Part shown: positions 1 through 5,661 of the stretch, piece by piece
Position numbering within the stretch: position 1 is the stretch's first letter
How the letters are laid out: every line of letters starts with the position of its first letter
From: an uncultured Saprospiraceae bacterium
Lineage (GTDB): Bacteria; Bacteroidota; Bacteroidia; Chitinophagales; Saprospiraceae
Length of the DNA: 5,661 nucleotides
Direction: 5' to 3'
Assembly: GCA_938033975.1 (NCBI GenBank)
Contig: CALHKJ010000090.1
Span: 1 to 5,661 of the forward strand
The notes under the pieces: generated by a model
The model's database searches: none
Seen by the model: the letters and a program-made list of their open reading frames with translations, nothing else
What the model was told of the DNA's origin: nothing
Translations under genes and position numbers: made by a program

Positions 1-596
1 TATGGCTTGTTCTTTTTATTTATTTTTTATTAGGTCCATTCATATCTGGTGGATTATTGTCCTCTTATCATCAAGGAAAAGATCAATGGCACAGCTTTTG
101 GCAGGGTGGGAGTAAATGGTACTTCAGCTTCTTAAAATTGAACTTACTAGTATTTATTTATATTATTCTTGTGGGGGCTATACTGGCTGCAATCACTTTT
201 TTCTTTGCTAGCTATTCTCTTGAAAATATGCTTACAGAGATTCCAGCCTTGGCTGCGATCTTCTTCTCTGTTTTTCTTTTGATCCTATATGTAATTTATA
301 TTGTAAGTGTATCAACCAAGAGTAAGTGGAATATGATAAGGAACAATGATCGTGCTGTCTGGAAAAATTTCCGAAAGGGATCCAAAGAAGTTAGATCTCA
401 GTTTTTTTACTTTCTAGGATTAGGAATCCTGTTCTTAATCCTAAGTCTTGGTTTTGGATTTCTATCCAATGCACTAATTAATTATATTCCCGAGTCAGGT
501 TTTGCTTTAATGACAGTTGCTTTCTTCTTACAACTTTTGGTTCTATTCTTCAGAGTGTTTCTAAGGAATTCTTATTATGCAACAATTATTAAGTAG
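1..596 (+). CDS. multi-pass integral membrane protein, 5' end outside window (partial)
   Basis: The frame is open from the left edge (first full codon at position 3) to a TAG at 594-596, giving 197 visible residues, so the gene starts upstream. A TTG at 57 could pass for a start, but the codons before it encode an uninterrupted hydrophobic stretch ending FISGGLL that fits as a membrane segment, so TTG is almost certainly internal. About five hydrophobic spans are visible: one at the window edge, then those beginning near LLVFIYIIL, LAAIFFSVF, FFYFLGLGI and FALMTVAFF. A polar loop rich in Lys, Arg and Trp (KSKWNMIRNNDRAVWKNFRK) separates spans three and four and is probably cytoplasmic. The loop after the first span (HSFWQGGSKWYFSFLKL) loosely resembles polytopic families such as DUF4013/DUF975, but I cannot assign a family or function. 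The gene converges on the glycosyltransferase with a 43-base gap. Confidence 0.85.
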   Translation, partial: WLVLFIYFLLGPFISGGLLSSYHQGKDQWHSFWQGGSKWYFSFLKLNLLVFIYIILVGAILAAITFFFASYSLENMLTEIPALAAIFFSVFLLILYVIYIVSVSTKSKWNMIRNNDRAVWKNFRKGSKEVRSQFFYFLGLGILFLILSLGFGFLSNALINYIPESGFALMTVAFFLQLLVLFFRVFLRNSYYATIIK

Positions 597-639
597 ACAT
601 TAGAACTAAGTTTTTGTTCTCCAGTCTTTCGTCTCTAGA

Positions 640-1353
640 CTACTTAATTAATCTGGAATATTGACTTTTTAACCTAGTCGTATTGTGTCCTAATTTAAAC
701 CGCATTAAAATATAGAAGTTAATTATGTTGACCCAAAAGTAGTTTGACTTTTGATACTTTCTTGCTGAGATTTTGACAGGTGCATTGATGATTTCATACT
801 TATATTTTGCCTTTTTTAGTCGTCTGTGCAAATCAAAGTCTTCGCATAATTCTAAGGTGTTATCAAAACCATTCATTGACCGAAATACAGATTTTTTTAT
901 AAAAAGTGATTGATCTCCACCACCAGTATAAAAGCTTTTGAATTTAGAGAAATATGAATTGATCTTTAGGAAGATATTACTAGACTCAAATTTATATGAA
1001 AAATATCCAAAATCAATTCCTCTTGCAATTGAATTTAAAATTTTTGAATGAAATTCACTTGGGGGTATGGCATCAGCATGCAAGAAATATAGGATATCAA
1101 ATTGTGAATTTAATTCACCTTCGTTCATCTGCGATGAACGAGACGTATATTTAGATTTAATTAAGTTTAGGTCCTTGGTTTCTGAGATAGGCAAATGATC
1201 TGATAGTTCATACTTAGAATCACTTGCATCCACTATAATTATTTCATATGACTCCTCTTTTAATGAAGCTATTATTTTATTTACCAAAACTTTAATAGTA
1301 TCTAATTCATTATATGTAGGTATAATTATACTTATTCCCTTATTTCTATCCAT
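640..1353 (-). CDS. family 2 glycosyltransferase, TIGR04283 type (arsenosugar-biosynthesis associated)
   Basis: This 237-residue protein is a single GT-A domain close to the usual size of the TIGR04283 family. The N-terminus carries the nucleotide-sugar binding strand and loop SIIIPTYNE (residues 8-16). Next come SSQMNEG (73-79), the counterpart of the family's Q-M-N-x-G segment, and LHAD (91-94), the DxD-like metal/donor motif. GGGDQSLFI (144-152) follows, then GFD...CEDFDLHRRL (162-179), which holds the ED pair expected for the catalytic base, and finally SARKY (196-200) with a long aromatic C-terminal helix. Known of the family: these enzymes are annotated as arsenosugar-biosynthesis glycosyltransferases because they co-occur with the radical SAM protein ArsS; the acceptor is not established from sequence. 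There is no signal peptide or convincing membrane span, so it is probably cytosolic. The loop after the second strand reads VDASDS (41-46) rather than the usual VDGGSxD. The ATG at 1353 is the obvious start and the stop is TAG at 642-640. A related GT2 family is the main alternative. Confidence 0.88.
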   Translation of the reverse strand: MDRNKGISIIIPTYNELDTIKVLVNKIIASLKEESYEIIIVDASDSKYELSDHLPISETKDLNLIKSKYTSRSSQMNEGELNSQFDILYFLHADAIPPSEFHSKILNSIARGIDFGYFSYKFESSNIFLKINSYFSKFKSFYTGGGDQSLFIKKSVFRSMNGFDNTLELCEDFDLHRRLKKAKYKYEIINAPVKISARKYQKSNYFWVNIINFYILMRFKLGHNTTRLKSQYSRLIK

Positions 1354-1381
1354 TAATCTAATTACTTCAAAATCTATAAAT

Positions 1382-2152
1382 GTGAATTTAAACTTTTTAC
1401 TTCTTACTTTATCTTGCCTCCTTACAAATTACAATATGGGCCAAAACTACAATAATAGTGAAAATCAATATGTCAAACTTTCGCAAGATTTTCTTGAAGG
1501 TAATATACGAAGGGATGATGTAAGTCGGTTTTTGATTGAGTATAAAAATTTAAGTTTGGATGATTTAGAAGCATCACTTGATAGTTATGCGAAGGGTCTG
1601 GCATTTTGGATTAATACCTATAATGCATTTATTCAATTTCAATTATTAAAGGATCCGAGCCTATTAGATGATAAATCAACTTTTTATACTAAGGAATCTA
1701 TTGATATCGGAGGAACATTGGTCAGCTTTGATTTAATAGAACATGGGATCATTCGAAATTCGAGATGGAAGTTAGGATTGGGATATATTAAGAAGTGGAA
1801 TGCATCAAAATTTGAAAAAAAATTTCGTTTAAAAGGCAAAGATGGCAGAGTACATTTTGCGCTAAATTGTGGCGCTCTTTCATGTCCACCAGTTGCAGTT
1901 TATAATGATAAAAACCTCGATGCGCAATTGACAGCAGTTATCAAATATTTCCTTCCAAAAGTTACTCAACATGATTCGGACACAGTCATAACGACACCTT
2001 TGTTTTCATGGTTTCGAGGTGATTTTGGAGGCACATCAGGCATCAAGAAATTCCTTTCTGAGTATGGAATCATAGAAAATGGTGATTTAAACTTAGAATA
2101 CGGGGACTACGATTGGACCTTAGATTTAGAAAACTTTTATAGCGTTAAGTAG
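1382..2152 (+). CDS. secreted DUF547 domain-containing protein
   Basis: This is a 256-residue DUF547 (PF04784) protein; the molecular function of the family is unknown to me. Diagnostic segments are AFWINTYNAF (residues 74-83), the GG.LVSFDLIEHGIIR helix region after it, and HFALNCGALSCPP (158-170), with conserved Cys163 and Cys168. The GTG at 1382 is preferred as start because it adds a hydrophobic leader (NFLLLTLSCLL) ending NYNMG|QN, a typical Bacteroidota signal-peptide cut before Gln, so the mature protein is probably periplasmic or exported. The first ATG (1436, residue 19) would remove the leader. The leader lacks Lys or Arg; the frame stays open upstream without an ATG, so a rarer start slightly upstream that would add a Lys cannot be excluded. 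Cys12 could be misread as a lipobox (TLSC), but it sits very early. The gene is divergent from the glycosyltransferase, 28 bases apart, and DUF547 genes are often found beside TIGR04283 genes. Confidence 0.88.
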   Translation: MNLNFLLLTLSCLLTNYNMGQNYNNSENQYVKLSQDFLEGNIRRDDVSRFLIEYKNLSLDDLEASLDSYAKGLAFWINTYNAFIQFQLLKDPSLLDDKSTFYTKESIDIGGTLVSFDLIEHGIIRNSRWKLGLGYIKKWNASKFEKKFRLKGKDGRVHFALNCGALSCPPVAVYNDKNLDAQLTAVIKYFLPKVTQHDSDTVITTPLFSWFRGDFGGTSGIKKFLSEYGIIENGDLNLEYGDYDWTLDLENFYSVK

Positions 2153-2260
2153 ACATTTAATTTTGTTTAGCGCTTAGTTTGCCCACTGTCTTACAAAAAT
2201 TGTATCTTAAGCTATATACGGTAATTTTTTATCTTTAAATTACATATAGTTCACTTTAGG

Positions 2261-4333
2261 ATGCGATTTATAATACTATTGATCACAATGCTGACTTCAT
2301 TCAGTTTGGTTGCTGATAATGCAACCAAGATTGATGTTGATAGTGCAAATAGAATAGATAGTTTACAGTCCTTGCTTGAATCAACAAGTACAATCCAAGA
2401 TAAAAATGAGATTTATCTTTCCCTTGCTAATGAATATATGAAGCCAAATGACAGCCTTTCACTGGTATATTGTCAAAAGGTTTTGCAATCCAATCCATCA
2501 GCATCAAATTTTCACTTAGGTAAAGCACATTACTTAATAGGCTTAGCTGATGTAAATGAAAATGAATTTGCAAAATCTGTACACAGCTTTGAAAAAGCAA
2601 TAAAGTATTTTGAATTGGTTGAAGACTTGCCATATAGCGAGTTAGGAAGTTCATACCTCAATTTAGGTCGAGCAAAACGTTTTGCTGGCAATTATTATCT
2701 TGCACTTAAGAATTTCACCAAGGCTTTGGATTTTTTCAATGAGGCGGATGATCAACAAGGAGTTGCTGGTTGCACAAATCATATTGGTATCATCTACTCC
2801 TCATTGGGAAATCATGATAAGGCTAGGGAGTACTATTTGAAGTGTGAAGAAATTTATAAATTATACGATGACAATGAAGGTCGTGTCTATCTTCTGAATA
2901 ACATAGGTTACTTGGAAGAAGAAGCTGGTAATGTGGATCAAGCTTTACAGTTTTATGGTGAAGGATTGGATTTGGCACGATCGATTGATTTCGTCATGAT
3001 GGAAATTCATTTGATGAGTAATGTGGCAAATGCAAACATTAATGCAGGAAATTTTGAGAAGGCAGAACAAGTGATTTCAAAAGGAATGCAACTTTCAAAA
3101 GAACATGAAACAAATCGACTTTATCAATTTTTTAAAATATCAAATGCAAAATTAACTCTTAAAAGGGATGAATCAACAAAGTTTAAAAAAGAAGCATTGG
3201 AGGTTCTGGATTATGCCAAGGAAAAGGAATTCAAATTTCTTGAATCTGTTACGGAGAATGTTTTGAAGGACATGTATTTGTTAGAAGGGAACTATAAGCA
3301 AGCGTATTATTTGTCTGAAAAATTAGAAACTGAAAAAGATAGTATTAATTCAAAGCAGGTATCAAAAGAGCTAGCATTCTTAGATTCAAAACTAAAGTAC
3401 GAAGAGCAATTAAATGTTGAAAGATTAGTCGACCAAAGAAATCAATTTTCAAAGAAACTGATTTATGCTGTCAGTCTATTTTTATTACTGACAATTTTGC
3501 TATCTAGTTATTTTGTAAGAAGACTAAAAAGATCAAACGATATTTTGAAAGATAAAAATAAACTCCTTGAAAGAAAGGATGCTGACCTGAAAAAAAGTAG
3601 CAAGGAGTTAGAAATGAGAAATGAAAAACTGCAACTATATATCGAGTCAAATACTCAATTAGAAAAATTTGCAAGAGCAACTTCTCATGACATTAAAACA
3701 CCACTGCGAACAATTGCCTCTTTTGCTGGCTTACTAGCCAAAAGAATAAAGCCAAAGTTGGATGAAAAAGAGTCTGAATATTTGTCCTACATAATAGATG
3801 GAACCGAAAGATTAGGAGTAATTACAAGTGACTTGCTAAATTCTTCAGTTCATGAAGAGGCTGTCAATCTTGAATACTTTAACCTCAGGGATTTGATTGA
3901 TAATAACCTCCAAGATTTGGCTTACGTTATTCAACAAACAAATACCAAAGTTCATGTTGGAGATTTACCACTGGAAATTTATGCAGATAAAATCAAGATC
4001 AGAAGAGTCTTACAAAACCTGCTTGAAAATGCGATAAAATATGCTTCACCAGGAATTTCCCCTGTCATATGTATCAATTGCCGTGAAACTGAATTGAATT
4101 ATGAGTTTAGTATTAGTGACAATGGAATTGGTATAGATAGAGAAAATCATGAACAAGTTTTTAAAACTTTCTCTCGAGTACATGACTCAAGCCAAGATCA
4201 AGGAGTGGGACTAGGCTTGTCTATTTGTAAAAACAATATTGAAAAACACGGAGGTAAAATTTGGATCAATCCAGCATATAATAATGGTACTGAATTTTGT
4301 TTTAGCTTACCAAAGGAATATAAATCCAGCTGA
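2261..4333 (+). CDS. TPR-repeat sensor histidine kinase, membrane bound
   Basis: This 690-residue protein is a sensor kinase that should autophosphorylate on His and pass phosphate to a response regulator not present in this window. A signal peptide (residues 1-18, cut near SLVA|DN) is followed by TPR units starting at about 85, 127, 167, 207, 247, 287 (degenerate) and 327, most carrying a Gly-Asn turn. A linker helix, one membrane span (about 400-417) followed by RR, and a charged coiled coil (about 420-470) lead to the kinase core. The H-box is ATSHDIKTPLR with phospho-acceptor His476; the ATP-binding domain has an intact N-box (LLENAIKYA, Asn590), G1 box (DNGIGI, 620-625), F-box region (VFKTFSRV) and G2 box (GVGLGLSI, 648-655). 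The TPR array is therefore predicted periplasmic and the kinase cytoplasmic. No receiver or DNA-binding domain is attached. The ATG at 2261 is supported by the signal peptide; only a short purine-containing stretch (TTTAGG) precedes it. The ligand is unknown. Confidence 0.95.
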   Translation: MRFIILLITMLTSFSLVADNATKIDVDSANRIDSLQSLLESTSTIQDKNEIYLSLANEYMKPNDSLSLVYCQKVLQSNPSASNFHLGKAHYLIGLADVNENEFAKSVHSFEKAIKYFELVEDLPYSELGSSYLNLGRAKRFAGNYYLALKNFTKALDFFNEADDQQGVAGCTNHIGIIYSSLGNHDKAREYYLKCEEIYKLYDDNEGRVYLLNNIGYLEEEAGNVDQALQFYGEGLDLARSIDFVMMEIHLMSNVANANINAGNFEKAEQVISKGMQLSKEHETNRLYQFFKISNAKLTLKRDESTKFKKEALEVLDYAKEKEFKFLESVTENVLKDMYLLEGNYKQAYYLSEKLETEKDSINSKQVSKELAFLDSKLKYEEQLNVERLVDQRNQFSKKLIYAVSLFLLLTILLSSYFVRRLKRSNDILKDKNKLLERKDADLKKSSKELEMRNEKLQLYIESNTQLEKFARATSHDIKTPLRTIASFAGLLAKRIKPKLDEKESEYLSYIIDGTERLGVITSDLLNSSVHEEAVNLEYFNLRDLIDNNLQDLAYVIQQTNTKVHVGDLPLEIYADKIKIRRVLQNLLENAIKYASPGISPVICINCRETELNYEFSISDNGIGIDRENHEQVFKTFSRVHDSSQDQGVGLGLSICKNNIEKHGGKIWINPAYNNGTEFCFSLPKEYKSS

Positions 4334-5446
4334 TTAGAAAGCTTCATTGACAGTAAAGTAAAAATTAACTTCATCGCTTCCACCAGCAATATCTACTCGT
4401 ATGTTACTTTGATTTTCTTTGTCAAGAACAAATCTAAGACCAGCGCCATAATTTAATTTCCATCTTTCACTTAGCAATGATTTATATGATTCACCTACAA
4501 TTCCATAGGATAAAAATGCAGCCCCCAGAAATCTTTTCCAAATTGGGAATCTATATTCGCCTTGAAGCAAAGCAATTGTTTTTTCTCTGTATCTACCTTT
4601 TACAATCCCTCTGGCTTTCTTTCCACCTCCCAAAGGGAATAATTCTTGAAAAGGTACATCACCAAATTGCTTAGCTGTCCATAGATTTAATGCAAATATA
4701 TTCCGATTGATCGAGTAGTATTGGCTTACATCCAAACTCAAAGCTTGATAATTACTAGTGGCTCCCAGTACTGTTGTGTTGAATGCAAAATCCAATGTTG
4801 CAAAACTTCCTTCAGTAGGATAGAAAATCTGATCTCGACTGTCATATCTTGCCAATAAACCAACTCTAGAAATCACACTTCCATCTATTCCTACTAAACT
4901 TGAATTATTAAGGATTCCGTCTTCAAGAATTTTTGAAATATTATAGTAGTCAAAGTGGTAATATCCTCCGAAGAATATTTTTGGTTTCCACTTCCGCAAA
5001 TAGTTAATCTGAACTCTTGGAAAATTAGCTGAATAAAGTTCTTTATCTTCAAATAGCGTATTGATTCCAATTCCAAAATATTGATAGAAATAATCATAGT
5101 ATGAGATCTCTCCAAAAAGATTATGTTTATCTTCTTCCAGAAAGATATTGTAAAAACTAAACAATAAGATTTGCTTGTTCAAGGTATAGGCACCTCCAAC
5201 CTGCCATTGTGAAGGTCTCATGCTCTTTTTCTTTCCTGGAAAGTGGGTATAAACACCTGCCGCACCAAAACCCCACCTAGTTTCTGGCGTGAAGAAAGCA
5301 ATAGGGTAACCACCAAAAAAATTCTTGTATTCAATACTATCAGTGACCTCGTTTTGTGCAGAACTTACATTTACGGAAGTAAGAAAGAAGTAAACACTTA
5401 AAGTAGGAAGTATTAGAAAATGAACATGAAAGAGATTTCGAATCAT
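4334..5446 (-). CDS. BamA/TamA-family (Omp85-like) outer membrane beta-barrel without POTRA domains
   Basis: This 370-residue protein resembles the C-terminal surface-antigen barrel (bacterial surface antigen/D15 domain) of Omp85 proteins. A signal peptide ends VSSA|Q (cut after residue 30). Mature sequence begins almost at once with barrel-like text: YPIAFFTPETRWGFGAAG (47-64), a segment typical of stand-alone Bacteroidota members. Then follow alternating aromatic strands, YDSRD....PTEG (201-213), the family's conserved strand and turn, and LGGG..ARG (Arg279, Gly280), which aligns with the lid-loop motif (V/I)RG(F/Y), here with Ile after Gly. The chain ends in Phe370 after FYFTVNEAF, as expected for a barrel recognised by the BAM complex. 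Only about 15 residues separate the cleavage site from the barrel, so there is no room for POTRA domains; classical BamA or TamA roles are unlikely and the function is open (transport or surface-protein export are guesses). The ATG at 5446 is preceded on its strand by a purine-rich AAGAAGAAG. Confidence 0.88.
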   Translation of the reverse strand: MIRNLFHVHFLILPTLSVYFFLTSVNVSSAQNEVTDSIEYKNFFGGYPIAFFTPETRWGFGAAGVYTHFPGKKKSMRPSQWQVGGAYTLNKQILLFSFYNIFLEEDKHNLFGEISYYDYFYQYFGIGINTLFEDKELYSANFPRVQINYLRKWKPKIFFGGYYHFDYYNISKILEDGILNNSSLVGIDGSVISRVGLLARYDSRDQIFYPTEGSFATLDFAFNTTVLGATSNYQALSLDVSQYYSINRNIFALNLWTAKQFGDVPFQELFPLGGGKKARGIVKGRYREKTIALLQGEYRFPIWKRFLGAAFLSYGIVGESYKSLLSERWKLNYGAGLRFVLDKENQSNIRVDIAGGSDEVNFYFTVNEAF

Positions 5447-5564
5447 AGCTTTAAAATAGCTTCTTCTTTTTATAGGACAGAAAAAATGTGAGATTTAGCT
5501 TGTATTTAGACAAAATTGATGCTTATAAATGAATAATTTTATCTAAAACAACAAATTATGGATT

Positions 5565-5594
5565 TTTGTAATATGTGGAATGCTTATTGTTTTG
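5565..5594 (+). promoter_or_regulatory. candidate Bacteroidota-type promoter for the gene at the right edge
   Basis: A TTTG at 5565-5568 is followed after 18 bases by TTGTTTTG at 5587-5594. The known Bacteroidota housekeeping promoter is TTTG, about 19-21 bases, then TAnnTTTG; the match here has one mismatch (T for A) and a spacer one base short. It would place transcription start near 5600 and leave a leader of about 25 bases before the ATG at 5626. In such AT-rich DNA a chance match is quite possible. I found no equally good match upstream of the other four genes whose starts are in the window. Confidence 0.3.
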
Positions 5595-5625
5595 ATAAAT
5601 TGCCCCAATCACTTAAAATATAAAT

Positions 5626-5661
5626 ATGTTCAGAACGATAGTAGTCCTATTCGTACTAGGT
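5626..5661 (+). CDS. start of an exported or membrane protein gene (partial, 3' end outside window)
   Basis: An ATG at 5626 opens a frame that runs to the right edge and encodes the 12 residues MFRTIVVLFVLG: one Arg followed by a hydrophobic run, the beginning of a signal peptide or membrane anchor. An in-frame TAA at 5614-5616 makes this the first possible ATG of the frame. It is divergent from the beta-barrel gene with 179 bases between, and a candidate promoter lies at the expected distance upstream. The product cannot be identified from 12 residues. The call rests on position, leader character and the upstream promoter-like match. Confidence 0.55.
   Translation, partial: MFRTIVVLFVLG

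Noticed and set aside
591..645. Inverted repeat AAGTAG...CTACTT with two small inner stems (AGAAC/GTTCT at 602-606/616-620 and AGTCT/AGACT at 623-627/637-641) between convergent genes, as a bidirectional terminator.
   Set aside because: The outer arms are simply the Lys-stop codons (AAG TAG) of the two facing genes. The inner stems have five pairs, nine-base loops and no following U-tract on either strand, so the call is too weak.
640..2152. Lower GC in the glycosyltransferase (hand count about 29% over 661-1320) than in parts of the kinase TPR region (about 37-40% on lines 2641-2820), suggesting transfer.
   Set aside because: GC varies as much inside the kinase gene (one 60-base line at 3121 is 20%), so the contrast is not evidence of foreign origin.
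591..2156. Shared 11-base text AAGTAGACATT at the ends of the first gene (591) and the DUF547 gene (2147), as a repeat element.
   Set aside because: Six of the bases are a Lys codon plus TAG stop, and the similarity fades right after. No longer repeat or inverted partner supports a mobile or regulatory element.
2147..2191. Possible terminator after the DUF547 gene: GTAGACA paired with TGTCTTAC with one bulge, and a palindromic AGCGCT in the loop.
   Set aside because: The loop is about 30 bases, the stem is bulged and no T-run follows directly. It is below what would separate it from chance.
2427..2654. Minus-strand open frame of 75 codons.
   Set aside because: It lies wholly within the kinase coding sequence in an antisense frame and has no recognisable domain.
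4198..4389. Minus-strand open frame of 63 codons across the convergent junction.
   Set aside because: It overlaps the G2-box coding region of the kinase and the 3' end of the barrel gene in a different frame, with no motif of its own.
4477..4674. Plus-strand open frame of 65 codons.
   Set aside because: It is antisense to the conserved lid-loop region of the barrel gene and has no independent support.
4894..5115. Minus-strand open frame of 73 codons.
   Set aside because: It is an alternative reading frame inside the barrel gene, whose own frame carries the family motifs and the signal peptide.

Overview
The window reads as chromosomal DNA of an AT-rich Bacteroidota bacterium, most likely a marine-type Cytophagales/Flammeovirgaceae relative (the lineage is inferred; no marker gene is present). 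Support comes from signal peptides cut just before Gln (..MG|Q, ..SA|Q), start sites without strong Shine-Dalgarno sequences, a TPR-fused histidine kinase of a type common in the phylum, and a glycosyltransferase/DUF547 pair that often travels in its genomes.

Layout, left to right: (1) the 3' part of a multi-pass membrane protein gene (+), open to the window edge; (2) on the minus strand, converging on it, a GT2 glycosyltransferase of the TIGR04283 type; (3) divergent from that, only 28 bases away, a secreted DUF547 protein (+) with a GTG start; (4) after a 108-base gap, a 690-residue sensor histidine kinase (+) with signal peptide, TPR array, one membrane span, coiled coil and kinase core; (5) on the minus strand, its stop codon abutting the kinase stop with no base between, a POTRA-less BamA/TamA-like outer-membrane beta-barrel; (6) a 179-base intergenic region carrying one plausible Bacteroidota-type promoter, then the first 12 codons of a new + strand gene with a signal-peptide-like start. 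No tRNA, rRNA, CRISPR, insertion sequence or phage gene is visible, and no gene-free stretch exceeds 300 bases.

The clearest functional link is between genes 2 and 3. TIGR04283 glycosyltransferases are assigned to arsenosugar biosynthesis through genomic association with the radical SAM protein ArsS, and DUF547 genes are often near them. Neither ArsS nor the arsenic methyltransferase ArsM lies in this window, so the pathway assignment rests on family membership and pairing only. The kinase has no response regulator here, and nothing in the sequence ties it functionally to the barrel protein apart from the abutting 3' ends. I see no clearly new multi-gene system; the points worth a second look are the arsenosugar-type pair, the 40-residue TPR register in the kinase, the POTRA-less barrel, and the gapless convergent junction.
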